DNA from: Ferrovibrio xuzhouensis
GTDB taxonomy: Bacteria; Pseudomonadota; Alphaproteobacteria; Ferrovibrionales; Ferrovibrionaceae
DNA: 64,000 nucleotides
NCBI RefSeq assembly: GCF_042648965.1
Contig: NZ_JBHRYJ010000002.1
Coordinates: 434,001 to 498,000, forward strand
Reading direction: 5' to 3'
The notes under the pieces are model-generated. The model had not been told where the DNA came from, searched no databases, and worked only from the letters and a program-made list of their open reading frames with translations. This document shows positions 55,484 to 64,000 of the stretch, one piece after another. Numbering within the stretch: the stretch's first letter is position 1; every line of letters begins with the position of its first letter. The position numbers and the translations under genes were made by a program.

Positions 55484-56110
55484 ATGGACAGTCATTCCCC
55501 GGCCCTTTTCGTCGGCGATGCGCTCGGGCTGGATTTCCTCAATTCGGTGGCAACGCCGCAGGACACCACGATCGACTGGATCGACGACGGCGAAGGGCTG
55601 CTGCGCTGGCTGGATCAGGCACGGCTCGTCCCGGCCTCCGCTCTCGACGCCATTCGCGCCCAGGCGCTGCCCGGCGAACTCGACAAGGTCGCGGACCGGG
55701 CCCGAAGCCTGCGGGAATGGTTCCGGGGCTTCGTGCAGACGCATCGGGGCCGCCCGCTGGCGCTGGACACTCTGGATGCGCTGGAGCCGCTGAACCGTCT
55801 GCTGGAGCGCGACGAAGCCTTCAGCCAGATCGTGCAGACGCAAGACGGCGGCAGTGCCTCGCTCGAGGTCCGGGCCCTGCGCCGCTGGCGCTCGCCGGAA
55901 GCTTTGCTGCTGCCAGTCGGCGAAGCGCTGGCGCGCTTTGTCTGCACGGAGGACTTCACGCAGGTTAAGGCCTGCGAGGGACCCGCCTGCACATTGCTGT
56001 TCGCCGACCATACGCGCGGCCATGCGCGGCGCTGGTGCAGCATGGCGCTGTGCGGCAACCGGGCGAAGCAGGCGGCGCATCGCGAGCGGCGCAAGGCGCA
56101 TCAGCATTAG
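55484..56110 (+). CDS. CGNR zinc-finger (ABATE-type) regulator
   Basis: A 208-residue protein. The N-terminal ABATE-type domain starts LFVGDALGLDFLNSVATP with a Glu/Arg-rich helical part; the C-terminal CGNR zinc finger is CEGPACTLLFADHTR and RRWCSMALCGNRAKQAAHR, with four Cys and DNA-binding basic tail. AGGAG lies just upstream of ATG 55484. This family is commonly a stress or antibiotic-responsive transcription factor; here it probably controls the divergent hydrolase. A bidirectional terminator follows. Confidence 0.88.
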   Translation: MDSHSPALFVGDALGLDFLNSVATPQDTTIDWIDDGEGLLRWLDQARLVPASALDAIRAQALPGELDKVADRARSLREWFRGFVQTHRGRPLALDTLDALEPLNRLLERDEAFSQIVQTQDGGSASLEVRALRRWRSPEALLLPVGEALARFVCTEDFTQVKACEGPACTLLFADHTRGHARRWCSMALCGNRAKQAAHRERRKAHQH

Positions 56111-56126
56111 GCTGCGGCCGGAAAGC

Positions 56127-56149
56127 AAAAAGCCCCGGAGGGGCTTTTT
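56127..56149. terminator. bidirectional terminator between the CGNR gene and the FMN reductase
   Basis: Stem AAAAAGCCCC / GGGGCTTTTT with a GGA loop. A-run and T-run on both sides let it serve both converging transcripts. The two genes end at 56110 and 56191. Confidence 0.9.
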
Positions 56150-56190
56150 CATCGGTCTGATGTGTTCTGGAGAACCTGAGCGGTGCTCGC

Positions 56191-56781
56191 TCAGTAAGGC
56201 GGTTTCCGCAGATCGCGCTGTCGCTTTGCCGCTTCCGTCCACCAGGCGAGATCATCGGCGAAGCGCGGAAAGGCCCTTTCCAGCCGGGCCCCGGCTTCTC
56301 CTGTCGGCCGGCCGCTCTCGTCGAGGGCACCGAGGATGGGGCCAACCGTGATGGTGCTGGAGGTTACCACCATCCCCATCTCGGAGAGCGTGGCATGCCA
56401 GGCGACGTTGGCGCGCGCGCCGCCGATGGCGCCGGCGGAATATGAGAGCACCGCGGCAGGGCGCCAGAACCATTCTTCCAAGAAATGGTCGGTCAGGTTT
56501 TTCAGGCCCGGCTGAGGGCCCCAGTTGTATTCCCCGGTTACAAACACGAAGGCGTCCGCAGCAACAATCTTCCGGGCCAGAGCTTCCAGGCGATCCGGTG
56601 CGGTCCCCGGCGCATATTCCTTGTACATGCGATCGAGAATGGGAAGGTCGATCGCCTTGGCGTCGATCAGTTCGACATCGTTGCCGCGGGCCTGCAGCGT
56701 GGAAACCGTGTAGTTGGCCAGCCGGATGCCCGCGCGATCGGTGCGGTACGATCCGTAGAAGACAAGAATCCGGTCGGTCAT
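56191..56781 (-). CDS. NADPH-dependent FMN reductase family protein
   Basis: A 196-residue flavodoxin-like protein: ILVFYGSYRTDRAGIRLANY (phosphate-binding loop), LPILDRMYKEY, VFVTGEYNWGPQPGLKNLTDHF (flavin-binding) and AGAIGGARANVAWHATLSEMGM. It is a quinone or azo-type reductase-like enzyme by family; substrate unknown. Starts at ATG 56781; the upstream gene is ilvE (119-base gap), on the same strand. Confidence 0.85.
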   Translation of the reverse strand: MTDRILVFYGSYRTDRAGIRLANYTVSTLQARGNDVELIDAKAIDLPILDRMYKEYAPGTAPDRLEALARKIVAADAFVFVTGEYNWGPQPGLKNLTDHFLEEWFWRPAAVLSYSAGAIGGARANVAWHATLSEMGMVVTSSTITVGPILGALDESGRPTGEAGARLERAFPRFADDLAWWTEAAKRQRDLRKPPY

Positions 56782-56900
56782 ATGCGCTCTCCCTATTGTC
56801 GGCGCGGCGATTATAGGCGATGCCGCGTCGGCCGCTCACCCGTCCGTCGCATGCCACGGTAAGCCTGCGGCCAACGCTGTCCGCTTCGGAATGTCCGGGA

Positions 56901-57989
56901 TCAGAACAGCCGGTCGAGCCAGCCCTGCGGGCCGGACGTGCGGCCGAACTGGATGTCGGTCAGCGCTGCCTTGAGCCGTGTTGCCACCGGACCGGCCTCG
57001 CCATTGCCGATGACAAAACCATGCCGGCGGCCTTTCACATGGCCGATCGGTGCCACGACCGCAGCGGTGCCGCAGGCAAACGCCTCGCGCAGGCGCCCGC
57101 TCTGGGCATCGGCCTGCCACTGGTCGATGGCGTAGGGCTCCTCGCGCACGGTCAGGCCCATGCCGCGCGCCAGCGTGATCAGCGAATCGCGGGTGATGCC
57201 CGGCAGGATGGTGCCGGTCAGCGGCGGGGTCTGCAGCGCGCCGTCGTCGAAAACGAAGAAGACGTTCATGCCGCCGAGTTCCTCGACCCAGCGGCGTTCG
57301 ACGGCGTCGAGGAACACCACCTGCTCGCAGCCCTCGCGCTCGCCCTCGGCCTGGGCAACCAGGCTGGCGGCATAGTTGCCGCCGCATTTCGCCGCGCCGG
57401 TGCCGCCGGGGGCCGCCCGGGTATAGTTTTCGGAGACCCAGAGCGTCACGCCCTTGGCGCCGCCCTTGAAATAGGACGCGACCGGCGAAGCGATGACGCA
57501 GAACAGATGCTCGGTTGCCGGCTTCGGCGGCAGCGCGACCTCGGTGCCGATCATGAAGGGGCGCAGGTAGAGCGAGGCGCCCTCGGCGGTCGGAATCCAC
57601 GCGCGGTCGGTGCGCACCAGCGCGCGGACGGAGTCGGTGAACAGCTCTTCCGGCAGCAGCGGCATGGCCATGCGTTCGGCCGAAGCGCGGAAGCGGCGCG
57701 CATTGGCGTCCGGGCGAAACAGCGCGGCACCGCCATCGGGCAGCCGGTAGGCCTTGAGCCCCTCGAAAATCTCCAGCGCGTAATGCAGCGACAGGGTGGC
57801 CGGGTCGAGGGCGAGCGGCTGGCGCGGCTCCAGCCGCCAGTCATGCCAGCCGCGCTCCTTCGTATGGCGCAGGGTGATCATATGGTCGGTGAAAACGCGG
57901 CCGAAGGCGGGGTTCTGCAGCAGGGCGGTGCGCTCGGCCGCGGAGGCCGGCTGCGCGGTCTGCTGCATGTCCAGGGTCAGGTCGCTCAT
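56901..57989 (-). CDS. ilvE: branched-chain amino acid aminotransferase (class IV)
   Basis: A 362-residue PLP aminotransferase for the last step of Leu, Ile and Val synthesis. The PLP-lysine region reads GTGAAKCGGNYAASLVAQ (Lys in AAKCGG by analogy with mitochondrial BCAT), and VFLDAVERRWVEELGGMNVFF and GTILPGITRDSLITLA are typical of the 360-residue subclass. The ATG at 57989 is chosen because GGAGG is seven bases before it; the frame starting four codons earlier overlaps that site. Confidence 0.94.
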   Translation of the reverse strand: MSDLTLDMQQTAQPASAAERTALLQNPAFGRVFTDHMITLRHTKERGWHDWRLEPRQPLALDPATLSLHYALEIFEGLKAYRLPDGGAALFRPDANARRFRASAERMAMPLLPEELFTDSVRALVRTDRAWIPTAEGASLYLRPFMIGTEVALPPKPATEHLFCVIASPVASYFKGGAKGVTLWVSENYTRAAPGGTGAAKCGGNYAASLVAQAEGEREGCEQVVFLDAVERRWVEELGGMNVFFVFDDGALQTPPLTGTILPGITRDSLITLARGMGLTVREEPYAIDQWQADAQSGRLREAFACGTAAVVAPIGHVKGRRHGFVIGNGEAGPVATRLKAALTDIQFGRTSGPQGWLDRLF

Positions 57990-58163
57990 CAGGTCCTCCA
58001 TACTCCGTCACCCATGCCGCGGCACCATTCCGGGCCGCCTGCATCTGTCCTATGCGCCAGCATGGCGGCGGGATCAACCCGCCCGGAAACAGGCACAGGC
58101 CGGCATCGGCGATGGCGGCCGGGCCTATCCGTATGGTCTGGAAGGGAGGATGTATTGGAAATT

Positions 58164-58238
58164 TGGAGCGGGCGAAGGGATTCGAACCCTCGACCCCAAC
58201 CTTGGCAAGGTTGTGCTCTACCCCTGAGCTACGCCCGC
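58164..58238 (-). tRNA. tRNA-Gly (anticodon GCC)
   Basis: A 75-base cloverleaf including encoded CCA. Acceptor GCGGGCG / CGCCCGC, D-arm GCTC...GAGC, anticodon stem CAACC / GGTTG with loop TTGCCAA (anticodon GCC) and T-arm GAGGG-TTCGAAT-CCCTT. Confidence 0.97.
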
Positions 58239-58339
58239 TCGGCGTTTTGGCCGGAAACCCGGCACCGGCCTGGCAGACGGTCACGGCAGTGACGAGTCGG
58301 GGGTCCGGCCAACCGGAGGGTCCCCGGTTGCAGGCGCGC

Positions 58340-58367
58340 ACTATACCCAGCCGCAAACCCGATGCAA
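58340..58367 (-). promoter_or_regulatory. candidate promoter of tRNA-Gly
   Basis: On the minus strand TTGCAT (58362-58367), 16-base spacer, TATAGT (58340-58345); a leader of about 95 bases would precede the mature tRNA. Confidence 0.45.
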
Positions 58368-58478
58368 GCGTCTTGTAAGACAAAATGATTTCGCCCGCCC
58401 GGTGGTCGCGGCCGGCTCCGGCGGCGGGGTTTCGGACCGGTATTCCCGGCGAATTTTCAGCGGCTTGGCGGAAAGGGC

Positions 58479-58507
58479 TTGCACCCTCCGGGGCGGTCCT
58501 GTATCTG
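58479..58507 (+). promoter_or_regulatory. candidate promoter of tRNA-Glu
   Basis: TTGCAC, a 17-base spacer and TATCTG, about 38 bases before the tRNA 5' end, which fits a short tRNA leader. Confidence 0.45.
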
Positions 58508-58544
58508 GTGCGCCTCGCGCGGGCCCTGCCCGTGTTCTGCATGG

Positions 58545-58620
58545 GTCCCCATCGTCTAGAGGCCCAGGACGGCGCCCTCTCACGGCGCAAACCGGGGTTC
58601 GAATCCCCGTGGGGACGCCA
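58545..58620 (+). tRNA. tRNA-Glu (anticodon CTC)
   Basis: A 76-base cloverleaf with encoded CCA. Acceptor GTCCCCA / TGGGGAC, anticodon stem-loop GCGCC-CTCTCAC-GGCGC (anticodon CTC) and T-arm CGGGG-TTCGAAT-CCCCG. The CTC isoacceptor is a secondary glutamate tRNA for GAG codons. Confidence 0.96.
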
Positions 58621-58704
58621 CTCAGTATCTGCCGGGCGATGCGGCCGCCGCATCATCCTTAACCCGACCCTCCACAGGACGCCCGCAGCCACAGGACAAC
58701 CGCC

Positions 58705-59952
58705 GTGCATGTGATCGTTGTCGGCGCCGGCGTGGTCGGCATGACCACCGCCTGGTTCCTGCATCGGGCCGGCCACCGGGTCACGGTCATTGATGCCGCA
58801 TCTGGCCCGGGCCTCGGCACCAGTCGCGCCAACGGCGCCCAGCTCAGCTACAGCTATGTCGCGCCGCTCGCCGCGCCCGAGGTGCTGCCGGCGCTGCCGA
58901 AATACCTCTTCGACCGCAACTCGCCGATGCGTTTCCGCCCGGCGCTCGATCCGGAACAGTGGCGCTGGGGCCTCGAATTCCTGCTCGCCTGCACGGCAGG
59001 CCGCGCGGCGGCGACTACCCGCGCGCTGCTGGCGCTCGCCTTCCACAGCCGTGCCCAGGTGCATGAGGCGGTGGCAGAGGGCGGCCTCGACTTCGCCTAC
59101 AGCCGCACCGGCAAGCTGGTGGTCTATTCCGACGACGCCGGCCTCGAGGGCGCCAAACGCCAGATGGAGTTCCAGCGCACGCTCGGCTGCGAGCAGGAGG
59201 TGCTCGACCGCGCCGGCTGCCTCGCCATCGAGCCGGCAGTCGAACAGTTCGGCCCGCGCATCGTCGGCGGCATCTACACGCCGAGCGAAGAAGCCGGTGA
59301 TTGCCACCTCTTCTGCATTGCCCTCGAAGGTAAGCTGAAGGCCGGCAACAATCCGGCGGAGTTCCGCTACGGCCTGCCGGCCGAGCGTCTGGTGCGCGAT
59401 GGCAGCCGTATCCGCGGCGTTGCAACGCGTGACGGTATGATCGAAGGCGACGCGGTGGTGCTGGCTGCCGGCATGGGTGCGCGCCGGCTGGCTGCCGGGC
59501 TCGGTATCCGGCTGCCGATCTATCCGCTGAAAGGCTATAGCTTATCCTTGCAGGTGACCGATCCGGCGAAGGTGCCGCAGGTCAGCGTTACCGACAGCGA
59601 CCGCAAGATCGTTTATGCCCGGCTCGGGAATATGCTGCGCGCCGCCGGCGTCGCCGACCTGGTCGGCGAGGACCTCACGCTTGATCCGGCCCGGCTCGGC
59701 CAGGTCGAGCGCGAGACGCGGGAGGCCTTCGGCGCCGGCGTCGATTTTTCCGATCCGCAGCCCTGGTGCGGCCTGCGCCCGGCGACGCCGACCGGCTTGC
59801 CGATCCTTGGCCGCACGCGCTACGACAACCTGCTGCTCAACTGCGGCCATGGTGCGCTCGGCTTCACCTTGTCGATGGGGGCGGCGCAGCTCGTCGCCGA
59901 CCTGCTCGACAACCGGCCGACGGCGATTCCGCTCGATCCCTATAGTCTGTAG
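58705..59952 (+). CDS. dadA: D-amino acid dehydrogenase
   Basis: A 415-residue FAD enzyme oxidising D-alanine and other D-amino acids to oxoacids, passing electrons to the respiratory chain. The FAD site is HVIVVGAGVVGMTTAWFLHR; GTSRANGAQLSYSYVAPL and the C-terminal CGLRPATPTGLPILGRT with NCGHGALGFTLSMG are DadA signatures. The start is GTG 58705 with AGGA upstream. It is the only D-amino-acid gene here; no racemase is adjacent. Confidence 0.93.
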   Translation: MHVIVVGAGVVGMTTAWFLHRAGHRVTVIDAASGPGLGTSRANGAQLSYSYVAPLAAPEVLPALPKYLFDRNSPMRFRPALDPEQWRWGLEFLLACTAGRAAATTRALLALAFHSRAQVHEAVAEGGLDFAYSRTGKLVVYSDDAGLEGAKRQMEFQRTLGCEQEVLDRAGCLAIEPAVEQFGPRIVGGIYTPSEEAGDCHLFCIALEGKLKAGNNPAEFRYGLPAERLVRDGSRIRGVATRDGMIEGDAVVLAAGMGARRLAAGLGIRLPIYPLKGYSLSLQVTDPAKVPQVSVTDSDRKIVYARLGNMLRAAGVADLVGEDLTLDPARLGQVERETREAFGAGVDFSDPQPWCGLRPATPTGLPILGRTRYDNLLLNCGHGALGFTLSMGAAQLVADLLDNRPTAIPLDPYSL

Positions 59953-59961
59953 GGCGCTGCC

Positions 59962-61779
59962 TCAGGCGACGAAGACGTATTCGCCCGGCGCGGCGCTGAG
60001 CGCCGGATAGCCGGCGGCGGCATTACCCAGCGGCGGCGGCGGCACCATGCCGTCCGAATGCGCCGCCAGCCAGTCGGCCCAGGCCGGCCACCACGATCCC
60101 GTCTGCGTCGGCGTTTCCGCCAGCCAGCGGTCGGGATCGATATAGGCGTCGTGCTCGTCGTGATGGGCAAGCCGGTACTGACGATGCGGATGCCCCGGTT
60201 CGCTGACGATACCGGCATTGTGGCCACCCGAGGTCAGTACGAAGGTCACGTTGGTATCGGTCAGCCGCATGATCTTGAAGACCGAATGCCAGGGTGCGAC
60301 ATGGTCGTGCTCGGTGCCGACGGCGAAGACCGGCAGACGCAGATCGGTCAGGGCGATGGGCCGGCCGTCGACCCTGAAGCGGCCCTCGGCGAGATCGTTG
60401 TCGAGGAACAGCCGGCGCAGGTATTCGCTGTGCATGCGATAGGGCATCCGGGTCTGGTCGGCATTCCAGGCCATCAGGTCGTTCATTGGTGGCCGCTCGC
60501 CGGCGATATAGTCCTTCATGATGCGCGACCATATCAGGTCGTTGGAGCGCAGGATCTGGAAGGCGCCGGCCATCTGCTTGGTGTCGAGGAAACCCTGTTC
60601 CCACATCATGTCTTCGAGGAAAGTGACCTGGTTCTCGTCGATGAACAGGGTCAGTTCCCCGGCTTCCGAAAAATCGGTTTGCGCTGCCAGCATTGTCATG
60701 CTGGCCAGTCGGTCGTCGCCGTCACGCGCCATGGCCGCGGCGGTCACCGACAGCAGGGTGCCGCCGAGGCAGTAGCCGGTGGCGTGGATCTTCTGTTGCG
60801 GACAGATCGCCGAGACGGCATCCAGCGCTGCCATCACGCCGAGCCGCCGGTAATCGTCGAAACCGACATCGCGATCGCCATAATCGGGATTCTTCCACGA
60901 GATCATGAAGACGGTATGGCCGCGGTCGACCAAGTATTTTACCAGCGAGTTCTGTGCCGAAAGATCGAGGATGTAGTATTTCATGATCCAGGCCGGCACG
61001 ATCAGGATCGGCTCGGCCTGCACTTTGTCGGTGGTCGGCGCGTACTGGATCAGCTCGATCAGGCTGTTGCGCAGCACGACCTTGCCCGGCGTGACGGCGA
61101 GCGTCTCGCCGACGCGGAAATCCTCGCTGCCGGCCGGCGGTCGGCCGAGCAGGCTGCGCTGCGCATCCTCGATGAAATTGCCGAGGCCGCGCACCAGGTT
61201 CATGCCGTGCTCGTTGATCGTCTGCTGCAGCGCGACCGGGTTGAGCAGCAGGTTGTTGCTGGGCGAGAAGATGTCGAGGATCTGCCGGGTGGTGAATTCC
61301 ACCACGGCCTGGTGATGCGGCGCGACGCCGCGCACGCCGGTGGTGGCGTTATGCCACCATTGCTGGGTCAGCAGGAACGACTGGTAGATCAGGTTGAAGG
61401 GCGGACTCTGCCAGGCCGGGTCGCTGAACCGCCGGTCCTGTTCCAGCGGCGCGATACAGGCGCCGTCATGGCCGCCCTGTGCCGCGCAATGCGCGGCATA
61501 GAGGCCGAAACGGGTCATCTTGCGATGCGCCTTGCGCAGTAATTCGAGCTGCTTGCCCGGCGCCATGGCCAGATGCATGCCCCAGTCGAGATAGGCCGAC
61601 GGCAGGGCCAGCGGCGAAACGCCGGCGGTCAGCCGCGCCATCGCCGCGTTGACCATGCGGTCGAGCGGCAGGGCGACAGGATCGGGCAGGTCGGCCGCCG
61701 GCCGGGACATCACAAGCGGCACCGCCGGCGGTCTGGTGGGCCGGGGCATGGGCAGGATGCTGGCGGGTGTCTGGGCCAC
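59962..61779 (-). CDS. phaC: class I poly(R)-hydroxyalkanoate synthase
   Basis: A 605-residue PHA synthase polymerising (R)-3-hydroxyacyl-CoA. The lipase-like box is TGYCLGG with the catalytic Cys; the Asp and His are in VGTEHDHVAPW and LTSGGHNAGIV; the N-terminal PHB polymerase domain includes WWHNATTGVRGV and PSNNLLLNPVAL. A GTG start at 61779 with GGAG upstream is preferred over the longest frame (start 61953). No phaA, phaB or phasin gene is near. Convergent with dadA. Confidence 0.9.
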   Translation of the reverse strand: MAQTPASILPMPRPTRPPAVPLVMSRPAADLPDPVALPLDRMVNAAMARLTAGVSPLALPSAYLDWGMHLAMAPGKQLELLRKAHRKMTRFGLYAAHCAAQGGHDGACIAPLEQDRRFSDPAWQSPPFNLIYQSFLLTQQWWHNATTGVRGVAPHHQAVVEFTTRQILDIFSPSNNLLLNPVALQQTINEHGMNLVRGLGNFIEDAQRSLLGRPPAGSEDFRVGETLAVTPGKVVLRNSLIELIQYAPTTDKVQAEPILIVPAWIMKYYILDLSAQNSLVKYLVDRGHTVFMISWKNPDYGDRDVGFDDYRRLGVMAALDAVSAICPQQKIHATGYCLGGTLLSVTAAAMARDGDDRLASMTMLAAQTDFSEAGELTLFIDENQVTFLEDMMWEQGFLDTKQMAGAFQILRSNDLIWSRIMKDYIAGERPPMNDLMAWNADQTRMPYRMHSEYLRRLFLDNDLAEGRFRVDGRPIALTDLRLPVFAVGTEHDHVAPWHSVFKIMRLTDTNVTFVLTSGGHNAGIVSEPGHPHRQYRLAHHDEHDAYIDPDRWLAETPTQTGSWWPAWADWLAAHSDGMVPPPPLGNAAAGYPALSAAPGEYVFVA

Positions 61780-61937
61780 GGCGGGCTCCGTTCTGACTGG
61801 GATGCTGCCACAATGCCGCGATTTTCCCGGCATCGCCTTGAGCGAGGTCAAGAGGATGGCTGCAAACCCGACCGCGACGGGCCGGATTGCAGTATAATTA
61901 CCAGAGGATGAGATTCCCGTATGACGGGAGACCTGCC

Positions 61938-63335
61938 ATGAACCAGACGACACGCCTCCGCCCGCCAGCTGTCAGCGGGCTGTTCTATCCGGCCGATGCC
62001 GCCACCCTGGCGGCGCAGATCGACGCCATGCTGGCCGAGGCCGCGCGACTGCGTCCCGGTCTTGCCGCGCTGGCGGCGCCCAAGGCGCTGATCGTGCCCC
62101 ATGCCGGCTACATCTATTCCGGCCCTGTCGCGGCTGCCGGCTATGCGCGGCTGGCGGCCCATGCCAGACAATACCGCCGCGTCGTGCTGCTCGGCCCGGC
62201 GCACCGCCATGGCTTTCGCGGCCTTGCGCTGCCGCAGGCCACGGCCTTTGCCACGCCACTGGGTGACGTGCCGCTCGATACGGCGGCGATGGCGCAGATC
62301 GCCGGCCTGCCCGGCGTCAGCGTGCTGCCCGAAGCCCATGCCGACGAACATGCGCTCGAAGTACAACTGCCCTTCCTGCAGCGTCTGCTTAGCGATGTCA
62401 CCCTGGTGCCGCTGGTGGTCGGCATGGCCTCGCCCGGGCAGGTGGCGGCGGTACTGCAGGCACTCTGGGGCGGACCGGAGACGCTGATCGTCATCTCCTC
62501 GGACCTCAGTCATTTCCATGCTTACGCCGATGCGCAGGCGTTTGACCGTGCCACTGCGGCGGCGATCGAACGGGCCGATGTCGACACCGTGGCGAATGCG
62601 GGCAATACCGAAGGCGCCTGCGGCCGCCATGCCATCGCCGGACTGCTGGCCGCATCGGCCGGCGATGCTCTCGCCGCGATGCGGTTCGACCTGCGCACAT
62701 CCGGCGATACGGCCGGGCCGCGCGACCGCGTGGTCGGCTATGGCGCCTGGGATTTCACCGCCGGCGGCATGGCGCAACTGACTGAGGCTGAGCGCGACCA
62801 TCTCATCGCCATCGCGCGCCACGCCATCGCGACGGCACTCGGGCTTGCCGCGCAAACGCTGCTGGTGCCGGTCCCGGCGGCCCTGCAGACCTGGCGGCCG
62901 TGTTTCGTCTCGCTGTATGGCAGCGACGGAGATTTGCGTGGCTGCATCGGTTCGCTGGCAGCCGAACGCCCGCTGGCCGAAGAGGCCGCGCGCATCGCCG
63001 CCGATGCCGCCTTCCGCGATCCGCGCTTCGCGCCACTGTCAGCGGCGGAGTTCGCGAGGCTCAGGCTGGAAATATCCGTGCTCACGCCGCTGCTGCCGCT
63101 GCCGGCGGCCAGCCGGGCCGAGCTGCTGGCGGCGCTGGTGCCTGGCCGTGACGGCCTGCTGCTGCGTGCCGGCCGCCATCACGCGACCTTCCTGCCCCAG
63201 GTCTGGGACAAGCTGCCGGCACCGGAGGACTTCCTCGACGCCCTGCTGCACAAGGGCAGTTTTCCGGCGGGACCATGGCCCGCCGGCCTGCAGGCCTGGC
63301 GCTATCGGGTGGAGGAGATCGCCGAGGCGGCGTAA
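61938..63335 (+). CDS. AmmeMemoRadiSam system protein: Memo and AMMECR1 domains fused
   Basis: A 465-residue fusion. Residues about 10-270 form a Memo (DODA-like) domain: PPAVSGLFYPADA, VPHAGYIYSGPVA, LGPAHRHGFRG and VISSDLSHFH. Residues about 285-460 form an AMMECR1 domain with the signature LRGCIGSL and DPRFAPLSAAEF. Elsewhere these are separate proteins B and A of the AmmeMemoRadiSam system, working with a radical-SAM enzyme of unknown product. No radical-SAM gene is in view. The start is ATG 61938 with GGGAG upstream. Function unknown. Confidence 0.9.
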   Translation: MNQTTRLRPPAVSGLFYPADAATLAAQIDAMLAEAARLRPGLAALAAPKALIVPHAGYIYSGPVAAAGYARLAAHARQYRRVVLLGPAHRHGFRGLALPQATAFATPLGDVPLDTAAMAQIAGLPGVSVLPEAHADEHALEVQLPFLQRLLSDVTLVPLVVGMASPGQVAAVLQALWGGPETLIVISSDLSHFHAYADAQAFDRATAAAIERADVDTVANAGNTEGACGRHAIAGLLAASAGDALAAMRFDLRTSGDTAGPRDRVVGYGAWDFTAGGMAQLTEAERDHLIAIARHAIATALGLAAQTLLVPVPAALQTWRPCFVSLYGSDGDLRGCIGSLAAERPLAEEAARIAADAAFRDPRFAPLSAAEFARLRLEISVLTPLLPLPAASRAELLAALVPGRDGLLLRAGRHHATFLPQVWDKLPAPEDFLDALLHKGSFPAGPWPAGLQAWRYRVEEIAEAA

Positions 63336-63339
63336 CGCC

Positions 63340-63837
63340 TCAGTCGGCGGCTTCTGCCTCGGCCGGCATGTCTACCGGCACGCCCGGCTCGTTCTTCGAG
63401 CAGCGGATGGTCAGTGCCGTCTTCACATGGGCGACATTGGCCAGTGCGGTCAGTTCGCGGGTCAGGAAGGTCTGATAGGCATCCCAGTCGCGGGCGACGA
63501 TTTTCAGGATGAAATCATTCTCGCCGGCCAGCATGTGGCATTCGCGCACCTGGGCCCAGCCGGTCACGGTATGCTCGAAGGCGATCAGGTCCTGCTCGGC
63601 CTGGCTGTTCAGCCCGACCATGGCAAACACGGTGACGCCGTAGCCGAGCTGCTGCGGGTTGAGTTCGGCGTGGTAGCCGCGGATATAACCGGCCTCTTCA
63701 AGGGCGCGGACGCGCCGCAGGCAGGGCGGGGCGGAGATGCCGACCCGCTGGGCGAGTTCGACATTGGTCATGCGCCCGTCGGCCTGCAGGTCGGTGAGGA
63801 TCTTGCGGTCGATCAGGTCGAGCTTGACGCGTTGCAT
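63340..63837 (-). CDS. Lrp/AsnC-family transcriptional regulator
   Basis: A 165-residue regulator: N-terminal winged helix (LDLIDRKILTDLQADGRMTNVELAQRVGISAPPCLRRV) and C-terminal RAM/ACT-like domain (MVGLNSQAEQDLIAFEHTV, GENDFILKIVARDWDAYQTF). It binds amino acids and controls their metabolism. Start ATG 63837 gives the family length (the longer 63870 frame is less likely). Convergent with the Memo-AMMECR1 gene. Its target is unknown; a neighbour beyond the right edge may be divergently controlled. Confidence 0.9.
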   Translation of the reverse strand: MQRVKLDLIDRKILTDLQADGRMTNVELAQRVGISAPPCLRRVRALEEAGYIRGYHAELNPQQLGYGVTVFAMVGLNSQAEQDLIAFEHTVTGWAQVRECHMLAGENDFILKIVARDWDAYQTFLTRELTALANVAHVKTALTIRCSKNEPGVPVDMPAEAEAAD

Positions 63838-64000
63838 GGAAAATTTCTTTCTATGGCGGAATGCGCGCAATATTATTATAAATACCGGTGTGATTCCAAG
63901 GGTCAGAGATTATAAAATTTCGTGGGTGCCCGTGGCCGTTGTTTGGCCTGAGGCAATTCCAAGCGCGTGGCACCGATGGTAAAGCTGTCACCTCAGGCGC

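Larger units (their letters stand above)
58239..58544. other. 306-base spacer between divergent tRNA genes
   Basis: No gene. Contains promoter-like boxes for both tRNAs: for tRNA-Gly, ATGCAA/ACTATA at 58362-58367 and 58340-58345 (minus-strand TTGCAT and TATAGT, 16 bases apart); for tRNA-Glu, TTGCAC at 58479-58484 and TATCTG at 58502-58507 (17 apart). Confidence 0.6.

Noticed and set aside
58164..58620. Genomic-island attachment site at the tRNA pair
   Set aside because: No partial tRNA duplicate, integrase or composition change is near; flanks are housekeeping genes.

Overview
The window is GC-rich chromosomal DNA (about two thirds G+C by eye), densely coded on both strands with short spacers. 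The gene set fits an alphaproteobacterium, probably Rhodospirillales-like: a SAM-II riboswitch before metZ, DUF2336 and PAS_5 proteins, a class I PHA synthase, EF-P with an EpmA ligase, an MNIO (DUF692) operon, and a GTTC-N7-type LexA-like box. I see no phage, insertion sequence, CRISPR array or replication origin. One gene (38405-40579) is clearly AT-rich and looks acquired.

Layout. 1-5180: partial dapD, a HAD nucleotidase, a GGDEF diguanylate cyclase coupled to a DUF2336 protein, and an alpha/beta hydrolase. 5184-11382 (minus): xdhC, xdhB, xdhA and an ABC permease and ATPase, a likely purine-catabolism unit. 11607-17452: MFS transporter, an IorAB-type molybdenum hydroxylase with a divergent HxlR regulator, a PAS_5 protein and an NTF2-like protein. 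17518-24599: efp and epmA (divergent), extensin-like lipoprotein, Y-family polymerase, SAM-II riboswitch with metZ, an OmpA-family porin and apaG. 24808-30661: folE, argE, hutF and hutI divergent around a HutC-like operator, a small membrane protein and a creatininase-family protein. 30795-32831: a three-gene MNIO/bufferin-like RiPP operon (Cys-rich precursor, DUF692 enzyme, DUF2063 partner) with a strong hairpin after the precursor gene. 32828-38332: M61-like peptidase, RsmB-like rRNA methyltransferase with a long basic tail, glutamine amidotransferase, hydrolase and SDR. 38405-40579: AT-rich beta-helix-like membrane protein of unknown function directly behind ilvA. 40589-51692: ilvA, DUF2244 protein, dapB and the heat-shock genes dnaJ, dnaK, grpE and hrcA, interspersed with alkB, a CBS-domain histidine kinase and an LLM flavoprotein. 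51913-56781: copC-copD, two small membrane proteins, a dehalogenase-like hydrolase divergent from a CGNR zinc-finger regulator across a repeat-rich AT-rich spacer, and an FMN reductase. 56901-63837: ilvE, tRNA-Gly(GCC), tRNA-Glu(CTC), D-amino acid dehydrogenase, phaC, a Memo-AMMECR1 fusion and an Lrp/AsnC regulator.

How they fit together: most genes are housekeeping (lysine, methionine and branched-chain amino acid synthesis, chaperones, EF-P modification) or catabolic (purine, histidine, D-amino acids). The strongest candidates for new biology are the MNIO/RiPP operon with its CKG-repeat precursor, the AT-rich membrane protein, the Memo-AMMECR1 fusion without a radical-SAM partner in view, and several unassigned operator-like repeats in divergent spacers. 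Two independent copper-linked loci (the MNIO operon by family, and copCD) suggest metal stress as a theme; that link is inference.
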